Positions 50,350 to 59,732 are shown, counted from the stretch's first letter. The stretch: 64,000 nt of DNA from Sphingomonas sp. 67-36 (GCA_001897375.1 MKSU01000013.1:62001-126000), one strand, 5' to 3'. The notes: a model not told the origin generated them from the sequence alone. Numbers and translations: made by a program.

Positions 50350-51765
50350 ATGAAACTGAAAGGAAAGGCCCTGTCCATGCGTAGCATCGCCCTTCTCTCC
50401 GCTCTGTTGCTGGCCAGCGCCGCACCGGCGCAGGACGTGCCGCCCACGCCGCTCAGGCCGCCCGCGCAGCCGCCCGCGGCGCAAGCGCCGGGCGGCGCGC
50501 CGCCGCCGCTCGAGGTGTCGGTGACCGGCGGCATCTCCGCGCCGATGCCGATCGCCATACCGGCGATGCCGACGACGCAGGTGATGAACACCCCGGCCGG
50601 ATCGACCGATGCGCTCGGTCGCCAGCTCGCCGATATCGTCACCAACGATCTCAAGAGTTCCGGCCTGTTCACCCCGCTGCCGCCCGCGCAGCTTCGCACC
50701 GTGATGTATCCGGAGGTGACTGCACCCGCTTTCTCCTATTGGGGCGGATCGGGCGCGCAGGCGCTGGTGCAGGGCTTCATCCGCGCCAACGGCGACGGCA
50801 CGCTGACGGTCGGCTGCTATCTCTACGACGTGTCGGCGCAGACCGAGCTGATGCGGCAGGGCTTCGTCGTGCCGCCGTCCGAATGGCGGCGCGCGGGGCA
50901 CAAATGCGCCGACATGGTCTATACCCGCCTCACCGGCGAGGGGCCGTATTTCGACAGCCGCGTCGTCTATGTCTCCGAAACCGGTCCGAAGGCGCATCGC
51001 ACCAAGCGGCTGGCGATCATGGATCAGGACGGGGCCAACCACCGCTTCCTCACCAACGGCCAGTCGATCGTGCTGACGCCGCGCTTCGCGCCGAACCAGC
51101 AGTCGATCGTCTATATGAGCTTCATCAACGACAAGCCGGCGATCTACGTCTATAATATCGGCTCCGGCACGCAGCATCTGGTGACCAGCCCCGAGCGGCT
51201 GACCTTCGCCCCGCGCTTCTCGCCGGACGGGCGATGGATCATCTTCTCGATGTCGACCGGCGCGAACACCAACATCTATCGCGTGCCGACAAGCGGCGGC
51301 ACGCCGCAGCGGCTGACCAATTCGCCCGGCATCAGCACCGGCGGCAGCTATTCGCCCGACGGATCGAAGATCGTGTTCGAGAGCGACCGTTCGGGCACGC
51401 AGCAGCTTTATGTGATGAACGCCGACGGATCGAACCAGCAGCGCATCAGCTTCGGCGGCGGCCGCTATGCGACGCCGGTGTGGAGCCCGCGCGGCGACCT
51501 GATCGCCTTCACCAAGATCGGCGGCGCCTTCCGTATCGGCATCATGAGCCCCAACGGATCGGGCGAGAAATTGCTGACCAATTCGTGGCAGGACGAGGGG
51601 CCGAGCTGGTCGCCCAACGGCCGCGTGCTGATGTTCTTCCGTCAGGGCCGGGGCAATGCCGGCAAGGCCGATCTGTGGTCGGTCGACCTGACCGGAGTGA
51701 ACGAGCGGCGCATTCCGACCCCGCTCGACGGATCGGACCCGGGTTGGGGACCGTTGCGCCCTTGA
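50350..51765 (+). CDS. tolB: TolB, periplasmic beta-propeller
   Basis: 471 aa. A signal peptide (about residues 11-27 if started at 50350, ending APAQ) is followed by an N-terminal alpha/beta domain and a six-bladed propeller with repeated FSPDG-type blades (RFSPDGRWIIFSM, YSPDGSKIVFES). It binds Pal and interacts with TolA in the periplasm. The start at 50350 (GGAG upstream) and ATG 50380 (GGAAAGG 8 nt upstream) are both possible. The gene sits between tolA and pal. Confidence 0.95.
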   Translation: MKLKGKALSMRSIALLSALLLASAAPAQDVPPTPLRPPAQPPAAQAPGGAPPPLEVSVTGGISAPMPIAIPAMPTTQVMNTPAGSTDALGRQLADIVTNDLKSSGLFTPLPPAQLRTVMYPEVTAPAFSYWGGSGAQALVQGFIRANGDGTLTVGCYLYDVSAQTELMRQGFVVPPSEWRRAGHKCADMVYTRLTGEGPYFDSRVVYVSETGPKAHRTKRLAIMDQDGANHRFLTNGQSIVLTPRFAPNQQSIVYMSFINDKPAIYVYNIGSGTQHLVTSPERLTFAPRFSPDGRWIIFSMSTGANTNIYRVPTSGGTPQRLTNSPGISTGGSYSPDGSKIVFESDRSGTQQLYVMNADGSNQQRISFGGGRYATPVWSPRGDLIAFTKIGGAFRIGIMSPNGSGEKLLTNSWQDEGPSWSPNGRVLMFFRQGRGNAGKADLWSVDLTGVNERRIPTPLDGSDPGWGPLRP

Positions 51766-51814
51766 AGGTTGCCGGGGGAAGCAGAGCGAAGATGGATTTG
51801 ATGGAGAAGAACTC

Positions 51815-52339
51815 ATGGCAAGACTGACGACCACGCTGCTGATGGCGACCGCGCTGGTGGCGACCGCCGCCTGCTCGAAGAAGCATCCCGAGGTGCTGCC
51901 CCCCGCCCCCGGCGCGGCGCCGGAGCAGACCCAGCCGACCGGCCCGCAGGGCCCGGTGGGCGATGCCGTGGTTCCGGGCTCGTCGGCCGATTTCAAGCGC
52001 TCCGTGACCAGCGACACGGTGCATTTCGGGCTCGACCAGTCCGACATCGACGACACCGCGCGCGGCATCCTCGATACGCAGGTGGCGTGGCTCGCTCGCT
52101 ATCCCAACGTGCGCATCACGATCGAGGGCCATTGCGACGAGCGCGGCACGCGCGAATACAACCTCGCGCTCGGCGACCGGCGCGCCAATGCGGCGAAGAA
52201 CTATCTCGCCAGCCGTGGCGTGGACGCTTCGCGCATCACCACCATCAGCTACGGCAAGGAACGCCCGATCGCGCTCGGCTCCGACGAGGAAGCCTGGGCG
52301 CAGAACCGTCGCGCAGTGACGGTGGTGCTCAGCCAGTAA
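51815..52339 (+). CDS. pal: Pal, peptidoglycan-associated lipoprotein
   Basis: 174 aa. Lipobox ATAAC (Cys20), a Pro-rich linker, and an OmpA-like domain (FGLDQSDIDDTA, then IEGHCDERGTREYNLALGDRRA) that binds peptidoglycan. It is anchored in the outer membrane and interacts with TolB and TolA to keep the envelope tethered at division. The strong ribosome-binding site GGAGAAGAACTC precedes ATG 51815. It ends the tol-pal operon; the usual cpoB gene is not adjacent. Confidence 0.95.
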   Translation: MARLTTTLLMATALVATAACSKKHPEVLPPAPGAAPEQTQPTGPQGPVGDAVVPGSSADFKRSVTSDTVHFGLDQSDIDDTARGILDTQVAWLARYPNVRITIEGHCDERGTREYNLALGDRRANAAKNYLASRGVDASRITTISYGKERPIALGSDEEAWAQNRRAVTVVLSQ

Positions 52340-52436
52340 CGCCGATGCCCGCTCCGCTGTCATCCCGGCCCGTGTCGGGGTGACGGCGGCGGAAAGACCG
52401 CTTACTCTCCCCAGCCGGATCAGGGGGGAGAGGGGC

Positions 52437-53225
52437 ATGAAGGCGATTTTCATCACCGGCGGCGCATCGGGAATCGGCCGCGCCGTGGCGATCCTGTTCT
52501 CCGCGCGCGGCTGGCGCGTCGGGCTGGCCGATATCGACGCCGCCGGGCTGGCCGCCACCGCCGCGATGCTGCCGGCGGAGCGCACCTCCACCCACCATCT
52601 CGACGTGCGCGACATGGCCGCGTGGGAGGAGGCGCTCGCCGCCTTCACCGCGACCAGCGGCGGGCTGCTGGACGTGATGTTCAACAATGCCGGCATCGGT
52701 CAGGGCGGGCCGTTCGGCGCGCTCGACCGCGCCACGCTGGACCGGGTGATCGACATCAACTTCCGCGGCGTCGCCTACGGCGCGCGCGCAGCTTATCCCT
52801 GGCTGAAGGCGACGCCGGGATCGTGCCTGCTCAACACCGCCTCGGCCTCCGCGATCTACGGCTCGCCGGGCCTGTCGCTCTATTCCGCCACCAAATTCGC
52901 GGTGCGGGGGCTGACGGAGGCGCTGGACGGCGAATGGGCCGCCGACGGCATCAGGGCGCGCGACCTGATGCCCGGCTTCATCGACACCGCGATCCTCAGC
53001 ACGCCGATCCCCGATTCGAACCGCACCGCGCGCGACGCGGTGGTCGACGCGGGGTTCGAGTTCACGCCGGTCGAGACGGTCGCCGAGGCGGCGTGGAACG
53101 CGGTGCATGGCGACACGGTCCATGCGGTGATCGGCAAGACCGCCCGCCGCCTCGCCTTCGCCGCGCGCTGGATGCCCGGCCGCCTGCGCAGGATGATGCG
53201 CACGGGGGCGTTGGGCGGGGGATGA
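52437..53225 (+). CDS. SDR-family oxidoreductase
   Basis: 262 aa. TGGASGIGRA (residues 7-16) binds NAD(P), NNAG appears in MFNNAGIGQGG, and the catalytic residues are in the Ser region (NTASAS) and YSATK. It is a classical SDR of unknown substrate with a basic C-terminal tail. The strong GGGGGGAGAGGGGC precedes ATG 52437. It is not part of the tol-pal operon by spacing (97 bp), though it is on the same strand. Confidence 0.88.
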   Translation: MKAIFITGGASGIGRAVAILFSARGWRVGLADIDAAGLAATAAMLPAERTSTHHLDVRDMAAWEEALAAFTATSGGLLDVMFNNAGIGQGGPFGALDRATLDRVIDINFRGVAYGARAAYPWLKATPGSCLLNTASASAIYGSPGLSLYSATKFAVRGLTEALDGEWAADGIRARDLMPGFIDTAILSTPIPDSNRTARDAVVDAGFEFTPVETVAEAAWNAVHGDTVHAVIGKTARRLAFAARWMPGRLRRMMRTGALGGG

Positions 53226-53260
53226 CGCCCCTCGCCCGTCGGTTCACCCGCCCCGTTGGA

Positions 53261-53304
53261 GCGATTTCGAGGCAGGTGGAATCATCTGCCGGCTCGGAAA
53301 TCGC
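53261..53304. repeat. Palindromic element A (44 nt)
   Basis: GCGATTTC (53261-53268) and GAAATCGC (53297-53304) form the outer arms. The inner arms GGCAGGTG (53271-53278) and CATCTGCC (53283-53290) pair with one wobble. It looks like a REP-type imperfect palindrome of the kind dispersed in alphaproteobacterial intergenic regions. A second palindrome follows within 18 bp. Confidence 0.6.
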
Positions 53305-53321
53305 GGCAAACAAAGGAAAAT

Positions 53322-53360
53322 AGAGCGGTGATCCGATGCAATCGGATCGACAACCGCTCT
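53322..53360. repeat. Palindromic element B (39 nt)
   Basis: AGAGCGGT (53322-53329) pairs with ACCGCTCT (53353-53360), and the inner arms GATCCGAT (53330-53337) pair with ATCGGATC (53341-53348) around a GCA loop. It resembles the common alphaproteobacterial intergenic palindrome with an AGAGCGG end. It lies between convergent genes. Confidence 0.6.
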
Positions 53361-53443
53361 AGCGCCGCGCCGGTCGACGCGCTGTCCTTCCTGCGGAAGA
53401 AAAGCGCAGCCCTTCGACAAGCCCGCGGCGAACGGGAATAGCG

Positions 53444-53740
53444 TCAGCCGTCGAGGATCGAATCGATCGCCTCGGCCAGTTCGATATCGCGCGAGGAAAG
53501 CCCGCCCGCGTCATGCGTGGTGAGCAATATCTCCACCCGGTTCCACACATTCTTCCATTCGGGATGGTGATCCATCTTCTCCGCGATCAGCGCGACCTGC
53601 GTCATGAAGCCGAACGCCTCGGCGAAATCGGTGAACACGATCGAGCGGGTGATCGCGTCGCGCGAATCCTCATAGTCCCAGTCCGGCAGGCCATCGAGCG
53701 CATCCGCCCGCTCCGCCTCGCTCAGCGCCTCGATCATCAT
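53444..53740 (-). CDS. Pterin-4a-carbinolamine dehydratase (4a-hydroxytetrahydrobiopterin dehydratase)
   Basis: 98 aa, full length for the family. The active-site motif EKMDHHPEW contains the catalytic histidine pair. It dehydrates 4a-hydroxytetrahydropterin to help recycle the cofactor of aromatic amino-acid hydroxylases, and some homologues act as pterin chaperones. ATG 53740 follows AAGGAGGGC. No phenylalanine hydroxylase gene is nearby. It lies alone on the minus strand. Confidence 0.92.
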   Translation of the reverse strand: MMIEALSEAERADALDGLPDWDYEDSRDAITRSIVFTDFAEAFGFMTQVALIAEKMDHHPEWKNVWNRVEILLTTHDAGGLSSRDIELAEAIDSILDG

Positions 53741-53772
53741 GCCCTCCTTGCCGCCCTGCCCGCCACACGGGT

Positions 53773-54195
53773 ATGGCGAACCGGATGGACGGGCAAGAGG
53801 CGATGGGGGAAGCGCCCTCGGCGGACGCGATCGAGGCGCATGCGCGAGGCGTGATCGCGCGCCTGCCGGCGGCGTTCCGCGCGCATCTCGGCGATATCGT
53901 GCTCGCGGTCGAGGAATATGCCGACGACGAGACGCTCGCCGCGATGGGCATCGAGCATCCGCTCGACCTGACCGGCCTCTATCACGGCCGCCCGCTGGGG
54001 GAGAAATCCTCGCTCGATTCGGGGATGCTGCCCGATCGCATCTTCCTCTATCGCCAGGCGATCCTCGCCGAATGGTGCGAGACGGGGGTGCGGCTCGACG
54101 ACCTCGTCGCGCATGTCACGATCCACGAGATCGGGCACCATTTCGGGCTCTCCGACGACGACATGCACGCGTTGGAAGACGCGGTGACGGATTGA
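53773..54195 (+). CDS. Metallopeptidase family protein, minimal zincin
   Basis: 140 aa. The zinc motif is [14 protein letters not shown], giving the HExxH of a zincin with a downstream Asp, and [11 protein letters not shown] lies before it. It matches the small predicted Zn-dependent protease family (DUF1025-like). Its substrate is unknown, and homologues are usually cytosolic. Start choices at 53773, 53785 and 53803 are not settled by a strong ribosome-binding site. Its stop overlaps the ccmA start (TTGA). Confidence 0.85.
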   Translation: MANRMDGQEAMGEAPSADAIEAHARGVIARLPAAFRAHLGDIVLAVEEYADDETLAAMGIEHPLDLTGLYHGRPLGEKSSLDSGMLPDRIFLYRQAILAEWCETGVRLDDLVAHVTIHEIGHHFGLSDDDMHALEDAVTD

Positions 54196-54770
54196 GCGCG
54201 CGGCTGGCATTCGACGGCGTGGCCTGCGCGCGGCGCGGGCGGACGCTGTTCGAGGGCTTGTCCTCCACGCTGGAGGCGGGCGAGGCGCTGCTCGTCACCG
54301 GCCCGAACGGCGTCGGCAAGTCCAGCCTGATCCGTGTCGCCGCCGGCCTGCTCCCGCCCGCCGCCGGAATCGTGAGGCATGAGGGGGCGCGCGCCTTGCT
54401 CGCCGAGGCCGTCGCGCTGGACGGAGAGCGGAGCGTCGCCGCCGCGCTCGGCTTCTGGGCGCGGCTTGACGACCGCCCCGCGCCCGAAGCGCGCGTCGCC
54501 GCCGCGCTGGACGCGCTCGACCTCGTCGCACTGGCCGACGTGCCGGTGCGCCTGCTCTCGACCGGCCAGCGCCGCCGCGTCGGCTTCGCGCGGGTGCTGG
54601 CGAGCGAAGCGCCGATCTGGCTGCTTGACGAGCCGGCCAACGGCCTCGACGCCGCCGCCGTCGCGCGGCTGGAGGCGCTGGTCGCCGACCATCGCGCGCG
54701 CGGCGGCATCGCGCTGGTCGCGACGCATCAGCCGCTCGCGCTGGCCGACGCATGGGAGATACGGCTGTGA
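54192..54770 (+). CDS. ccmA: CcmA, heme-exporter ABC ATP-binding protein
   Basis: 192 aa from TTG 54192, which overlaps the previous stop. Walker A is GPNGVGKS (about 36-43), the signature segment is STGQRRR, and Walker B is IWLLDEP. It powers CcmABCD-dependent handling of heme for c-type cytochrome maturation. It overlaps ccmB by 4 nt (GTGA). ccmC is not adjacent. Confidence 0.92.
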   Translation: MSARLAFDGVACARRGRTLFEGLSSTLEAGEALLVTGPNGVGKSSLIRVAAGLLPPAAGIVRHEGARALLAEAVALDGERSVAAALGFWARLDDRPAPEARVAAALDALDLVALADVPVRLLSTGQRRRVGFARVLASEAPIWLLDEPANGLDAAAVARLEALVADHRARGGIALVATHQPLALADAWEIRL

Positions 54771-55402
54771 TCGCGCTGGTCCTGCGCGACCTGCGCCGCG
54801 CCTATGCCTCGGGCGGGGCGACGCTGATCGTCGCCTTCTTCCTGCTCGTCGCGATCCTGTTCCCCTTCGCGGTGGGGCCGGACCAGAAGCTGCTCGCGCG
54901 GATCGGGGGCGGCGTGATCTGGGCGGCGGCATTGCTCGCCGCGCTGCTGCCGGTCGAGCGGCTGGTCGCGCCCGATCTCGATTCGGGGACGCTCGACCAA
55001 CTCGCGCTGCGCGGCTTCTCCGCCACCACGGTCGCCGCCGCCAAGATCGCCGCGCACTGGCTCGCCTTCGCGCCGCCGCTGATGGCCGCCACGATCGCCG
55101 CCGCCGGGCTGCTCGACCTGCCGGGCGAGGCGCTGCTGACGGTCGAGATCGGGCTGGCGCTGGGCACGCCGGGCCTCGCCGCGCTGGCGGTCGCGACCGG
55201 CGCGCTGGTCGCCGGGCTGCGCGGCGCGGGCGCGATCGCGGGCCTCGTCATGCTGCCGCTCGCCATCCCGCTGCTGATCTTCGGCGCTGGCGCGATCGAG
55301 GGCGGCGCGGGCGGGCTCAAGCTGCTCGCGGCGACCAGCCTGCTGCTGGTGGCCGGCGCGCCGTTCATCGCGGGCGCGGCGATCCGCGCGGGAACGGAAT
55401 GA
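54767..55402 (+). CDS. ccmB: CcmB, heme-exporter permease
   Basis: 211 aa from GTG 54767, overlapping the ccmA stop. Six hydrophobic segments span the chain, and the family segment LLPVERLVAPDLDSGTLDQL is present. It is the membrane partner of CcmA in cytochrome c biogenesis. The coupled start and the gene order support the call. Confidence 0.9.
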   Translation: MIALVLRDLRRAYASGGATLIVAFFLLVAILFPFAVGPDQKLLARIGGGVIWAAALLAALLPVERLVAPDLDSGTLDQLALRGFSATTVAAAKIAAHWLAFAPPLMAATIAAAGLLDLPGEALLTVEIGLALGTPGLAALAVATGALVAGLRGAGAIAGLVMLPLAIPLLIFGAGAIEGGAGGLKLLAATSLLLVAGAPFIAGAAIRAGTE

Positions 55403-55475
55403 CGTCGATCGCCAGCGCGCTTCTCCGGGCGATCGCGGCGTTGTCCTGATCGAGTTTTGACCCTAGTCTGCCGCC

Positions 55476-56717
55476 ATGTCCCTCATTGATATGTTTCTTT
55501 CGCGCGCGGTGAAGCGCGGCCGCCTGACCCTCCTGCGCCCCGGCGCGCAGCCGGCCACGTTCGGCACGCCTGAGCCGGGCTATCCCGAGGTGACGATCCG
55601 CTTCGCCGACAAGCGCGTGGCGATGGCGATCGCGCGCAACCCGGCGCTGGGCGCGGGCGAGTGCTTCATGCACGGCCGGCTGATCGTCGAGCAGGGCGAT
55701 ATCCGCGACCTCGTCAACCTGCTGACCGCCAACGACAAGTGGGAATCCGGGCAGGACAATCTCGATCCGAGCTGGTTCTCCCGCGCAGCGGGGGCGGTGA
55801 AGCACCGTCTCGACCGCGTCAACATGGAGCGCCGATCGAAGAGGAACGTCGCGCATCATTACGATCTGTCGGGCCGGCTCTACGATCTGTTCCTCGATCG
55901 CGACAAGCAATATAGCTGCGCCTATTTCACCGATCCCGCCAACAGTCTGGAGCAGGCGCAGCTCGACAAGCTGGCGCATATCGCCGCCAAGCTGGCGCTG
56001 CGACCGGGGATGCGCGTGCTCGACATCGGCTGCGGCTGGGGCGGAATGGCGCTGTATCTCAACCGCCATTTCGGCGTCGAGGTGCTGGGCGTCACCCTGT
56101 CCGAGGAGCAGTTGAAGGTCGCGCGCGAGCGGGCCGAGGCGGCGGGCGTCGCGGACAAGGTGCGGTTCGAGCTGATAGACTATCGCCGCGTCACCGGCAG
56201 CTTCGACCGCATCGTCTCGGTCGGCATGTTCGAGCATGTCGGCCCGCCGCAATATCGCACCTTCTTCAGGAAATGCCGCGACCTGCTGGCCGACGACGGG
56301 GTGATGCTGCTGCATTCGATCGGCCGGATGGGCGCGCCGGGCGTCACCGACGACTGGACGGTGAAATATATCTTCCCCGGCGGCTACAATCCCGCGCTGT
56401 CGGAGATCGTGCGTGCCTATGAGGGGCTGCGGCTGTTCCCCACCGATGTGGAGGTGCTGCGGCTGCATTATTCGTGGACGCTCGACAACTGGTACGACCG
56501 CACCGTCGCGGCGAAGGACGAGATCGTCGCGCTGTACGACGAGAATTTCTATCGCATGTGGACCTTCTACCTCGCCGGGGCGGCGGCGGCGTTCCGCAAC
56601 GGCGGGCTGTGCAACTATCAGGTGCAGCTCTGCAAGAGCCGCACCGCCGTGCCGGTGACGCGCGATTACATGTTCGACGGCGAACGGGCCTTGCGCGAAT
56701 CCGCTCCCTCCGCATAG
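55476..56717 (+). CDS. cfa: Cyclopropane-fatty-acyl-phospholipid synthase family methyltransferase
   Basis: 413 aa. SAM-binding LDIGCGWGG (about 191-199), the substrate and bicarbonate-site elements VAHHYDLS (about 125-132) and EHVGPPQY, and YSCAYF are all present. It methylenates double bonds of unsaturated phospholipid acyl chains at the inner membrane, protecting them against stress. No ribosome-binding site is visible; CCCTAG lies 9 nt before the ATG, so a leaderless transcript is possible. It lies 9 bp upstream of argG. Confidence 0.93.
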   Translation: MSLIDMFLSRAVKRGRLTLLRPGAQPATFGTPEPGYPEVTIRFADKRVAMAIARNPALGAGECFMHGRLIVEQGDIRDLVNLLTANDKWESGQDNLDPSWFSRAAGAVKHRLDRVNMERRSKRNVAHHYDLSGRLYDLFLDRDKQYSCAYFTDPANSLEQAQLDKLAHIAAKLALRPGMRVLDIGCGWGGMALYLNRHFGVEVLGVTLSEEQLKVARERAEAAGVADKVRFELIDYRRVTGSFDRIVSVGMFEHVGPPQYRTFFRKCRDLLADDGVMLLHSIGRMGAPGVTDDWTVKYIFPGGYNPALSEIVRAYEGLRLFPTDVEVLRLHYSWTLDNWYDRTVAAKDEIVALYDENFYRMWTFYLAGAAAAFRNGGLCNYQVQLCKSRTAVPVTRDYMFDGERALRESAPSA

Positions 56718-56726
56718 GGGCGGCGC

Positions 56727-57950
56727 ATGAGCGAGAAGATCAACCGCGTCGTATTGGCCTACTCCGGCGGGCTGGACACCAGCGTCATCCTGAAATGGCT
56801 GCAGCAGACCTATGGCTGCGAGGTCGTCACCTTCACCGCCGATCTCGGCCAGGGCGAGGAGCTGGAGCCGGCGCGCAAGAAGGCGCTGGATGCGGGCGTG
56901 AAGCCGGAACACATCTTCATCGACGATCTGCGCGAGGAGTTCGTCAGGGACTACGTCTTCCCGATGATGCGCGCCAATGCGCTGTACGAGGGGCTGTACC
57001 TGCTCGGCACCTCGATCGCGCGGCCGCTGATCGCCAAGCGCCAGATCGAGATCGCGAAAGCGGTCGGCGCGGACGCGGTCAGCCACGGCGCGACCGGCAA
57101 GGGCAACGATCAGGTCCGCTTCGAACTGGGCTATTACGCGCTCGCGCCCGATATCAAGGTGATCGCGCCGTGGCGCGAGTGGGATCTCACCAGCCGCACG
57201 AAGCTGATCGAATTCGCCGAGGCGCACCAGATTCAGGTCGCCAAGGACAAGCGCGGCGAGGCGCCCTTCTCCACCGACGCCAACCTGCTGCACACTTCGT
57301 CCGAGGGCAAGGTGCTGGAGGACCCGTGGCAGGAGGTGCCGGATTACGTCTATTCGCGCACGGTGAACCCGGAGGACGCGCCGGACGCTCCCGAATATAT
57401 CACGATCGATTTCGAGCGTGGCGACGGCGTGGCGCTGAACGGCGAGGCATGCTCGCCCGCGACGCTGCTGACCAAGCTCAACGAGCTGGGCCGCAAGCAC
57501 GGCATCGGGCGGCTCGATCTGGTCGAGAACCGCTTCGTCGGCATGAAGTCGCGCGGCATGTACGAGACGCCGGGCGGCACGATCTACCACCTCGCGCATC
57601 GCGGGATCGAGCAACTGACGCTCGATCGCGGCGCGGCGCACCTCAAGGACGAGCTGGCGGTCCGCTATGCCGAGCTGATCTACAACGGCTTCTGGTTCGC
57701 GCCGGAGCGCGAGATGCTGCAGGCGGCGATCGACTTCAGCCAGGAGAAGGTCTCGGGCACCGTCCGGCTGAAGCTCTACAAGGGCAGCGTCATCGTGGTC
57801 GGCCGCAAGTCGCCCAACTCGCTCTACAGCGAGAAGGTGGTGACGTTCGAGGACGATCAGGGCGCCTACGACCAGCGCGACGCGGCGGGCTTCATCAAGC
57901 TCAACGCGCTGCGCCTGCGCCTGCTGGGCCGCCGCGACCGCGAGTTCTGA
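56727..57950 (+). CDS. argG: ArgG, argininosuccinate synthase
   Basis: 407 aa, a full-length family member. The ATP-binding PP-loop is [13 protein letters not shown] (residues 9-21), and later motifs include [11 protein letters not shown] and the C-terminal synthetase domain. It condenses citrulline and aspartate with ATP in arginine synthesis. The ATG is 9 bp after the cyclopropane synthase stop (GGGGCGGCGC upstream). Confidence 0.97.
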   Translation: MSEKINRVVLAYSGGLDTSVILKWLQQTYGCEVVTFTADLGQGEELEPARKKALDAGVKPEHIFIDDLREEFVRDYVFPMMRANALYEGLYLLGTSIARPLIAKRQIEIAKAVGADAVSHGATGKGNDQVRFELGYYALAPDIKVIAPWREWDLTSRTKLIEFAEAHQIQVAKDKRGEAPFSTDANLLHTSSEGKVLEDPWQEVPDYVYSRTVNPEDAPDAPEYITIDFERGDGVALNGEACSPATLLTKLNELGRKHGIGRLDLVENRFVGMKSRGMYETPGGTIYHLAHRGIEQLTLDRGAAHLKDELAVRYAELIYNGFWFAPEREMLQAAIDFSQEKVSGTVRLKLYKGSVIVVGRKSPNSLYSEKVVTFEDDQGAYDQRDAAGFIKLNALRLRLLGRRDREF

Positions 57951-58049
57951 GTCTAGCCGGCGGCGAACCCCTCGAACGCCCGCTAACCACAGCCGCGCCT
58001 GCCCCTTCGCCCCTTGCGGAGCGGGAGAGGCAGCCGGTAAGGACATCGC

Positions 58050-59732
58050 ATGGAAGGTCCGGGAGCCCCCCTGCGCTGGTGGCAGACACGCTGGTTCGTG
58101 GTGGCGGCGACCCTGGTCGCGCTCGTGCCGCTCATCTGGCCGACGATTCCGCCGCTGGTCGACCTGCCCGGCCATATGGGGCGCTATCGCGTCCAGCTCT
58201 CGCTCGATTCCGCGCCATGGCTGAGCCAATGGTATGATTTTCGCTGGTCGCTGATCGGCAATCTAGGCATCGACCTGCTCATCATCCCCTTCGCCAAGGT
58301 CTTCGGGCTGGAGCTGGGGGTGAAGCTGATCGTGATGGCGATCCCCGCGCTCACCGTCGCGGGCCTGCTGTGGATCGCGCGCGAGGTGCATGGGCGCATC
58401 CCGCCGACCGCGCTGTTCGCCTTGCCGCTGGCCTATTGCTATCCCTTCCAGTTCGGCTTCGCCAACTTCGCGCTGTCGATGGCGCTGGCGCTCAACCTGT
58501 TCGCGCTGTGGCTGCGGCTGGGGCGGCAGCGTCGCTTCACGCTGCGCGCCGCGCTGTTCGTGCCGCTCTCCTGCCTGCTGTGGCTGTGCCACACCTTCGG
58601 CTGGGGCGTGCTGGGCGTGCTGGCCTTCTCCGCCGAGATGGTCCGCGAGCATGACCGGCGCAAGGACGCCGGCTCCGGCCATTGGGTCGCGAGCTGGTTC
58701 CGCGCGGGGCTGCACTGCGCGCCGCTGGCGCTGCCGATGCTGCTGATGGTGTTCTGGCGCACCGGCGACCATGTCACCGGGCAGACGACCGACTGGTTCA
58801 ACTGGCAGGCCAAGGTCGCCTGGATGCTGATGGTGGTGCGCGACCGCTGGCAATGGTGGGACATAGCGGCGATGGCGACGTTCTACGCCATCATCCTCAA
58901 GGCACTGCACGATCCGGCGATCGGATATTCGCGCAACCTCGGCCTTTCCGCGCTGTTCCTCACCGCCGTCTATCTACTGCTGCCGCGCATCGTGTTCGGC
59001 TCGGCTTATGCCGACATGCGGCTGGCTCCGTTTGTGATCGCGATCGCGATCATCGCGATCCGCCCGCGAGCGAATATGACGGCGCGCCATGCGACCGTGC
59101 TCGCGGCGCTGGGCCTCGTATTTTTCCTCGCTCGGATCGGCGGTACGACGATCAGCTACTGGATGTTCGCGCGCGACTATCGCACCGAGCTTGCCGCGCT
59201 GGATCATGTGCCGGTTGGCGCCCGGCTGGTGAGCTTCGTCGGCTATGGCTGCGACAATAAGTGGAAGATGTCGCGGCTGGAGCATCTGCCCGCGCTCGCG
59301 CTGGAACGGCGGCTGGCCTATACCAACGATCAATGGTCGATGGCGGGCGCGCAGCTTCTCACCGCGCGCTATTTCGCCGCCGGCGGGTTCGCGCACGATT
59401 CGTCGCAGATCGTCACGGACAGATGGTGCATGCGCGAATGGTGGCGGCCGATCGGCTTCTCGATCGCGCGCTTCCCGCGCGGCGCGTTCGATTACGTCTG
59501 GCAGATCCGCACGCCGCCGTATGACCCGCGCTATGCCAGCGATCTCGTGCCGATCTGGCGCTCGCCCGACGGGACCAGCACGCTGTTCAAGGTCGATCAC
59601 ACGCGGCCGGTGCCGCAGATCGAGGATTCGGAGCTGATCCCGCCGCTGCTGCTCGAACTGCGCGATCGCATCCGTCGTCGCCGCGCCGCCGAGGCGGAAG
59701 CGCGGGCGAGGGCGGAGGCTACCCCTTCCTGA
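58050..59732 (+). CDS. Polytopic membrane protein of unknown function
   Basis: 560 aa. About ten membrane helices fill residues 15-350, with PPLVDLPGHMGRYRVQ in the first outer loop, HTFGWGVLGV and PRIVFGSAYADMRLAPF. A hydrophilic C-terminal domain of about 190 residues contains FVGYGCDNKW. The layout resembles membrane glycosyltransferase-like proteins, but I see no diagnostic motif and do not assign one. A ribosome-binding site (GTAAGGACA) precedes ATG. It overlaps the convergent FemAB-like gene by 14 bp. Confidence 0.7.
   Translation: MEGPGAPLRWWQTRWFVVAATLVALVPLIWPTIPPLVDLPGHMGRYRVQLSLDSAPWLSQWYDFRWSLIGNLGIDLLIIPFAKVFGLELGVKLIVMAIPALTVAGLLWIAREVHGRIPPTALFALPLAYCYPFQFGFANFALSMALALNLFALWLRLGRQRRFTLRAALFVPLSCLLWLCHTFGWGVLGVLAFSAEMVREHDRRKDAGSGHWVASWFRAGLHCAPLALPMLLMVFWRTGDHVTGQTTDWFNWQAKVAWMLMVVRDRWQWWDIAAMATFYAIILKALHDPAIGYSRNLGLSALFLTAVYLLLPRIVFGSAYADMRLAPFVIAIAIIAIRPRANMTARHATVLAALGLVFFLARIGGTTISYWMFARDYRTELAALDHVPVGARLVSFVGYGCDNKWKMSRLEHLPALALERRLAYTNDQWSMAGAQLLTARYFAAGGFAHDSSQIVTDRWCMREWWRPIGFSIARFPRGAFDYVWQIRTPPYDPRYASDLVPIWRSPDGTSTLFKVDHTRPVPQIEDSELIPPLLLELRDRIRRRRAAEAEARARAEATPS

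Noticed and set aside
58000-58032. Imperfect hairpin between argG and the membrane-protein gene
   Set aside because: The arms mismatch at several positions and there is no T-run; too weak to call a terminator or repeat.
55365-58229. A long minus-strand open frame opposite the cyclopropane synthase and argG genes
   Set aside because: Antisense to two strongly supported genes, with low-complexity translation and no recognisable domain.
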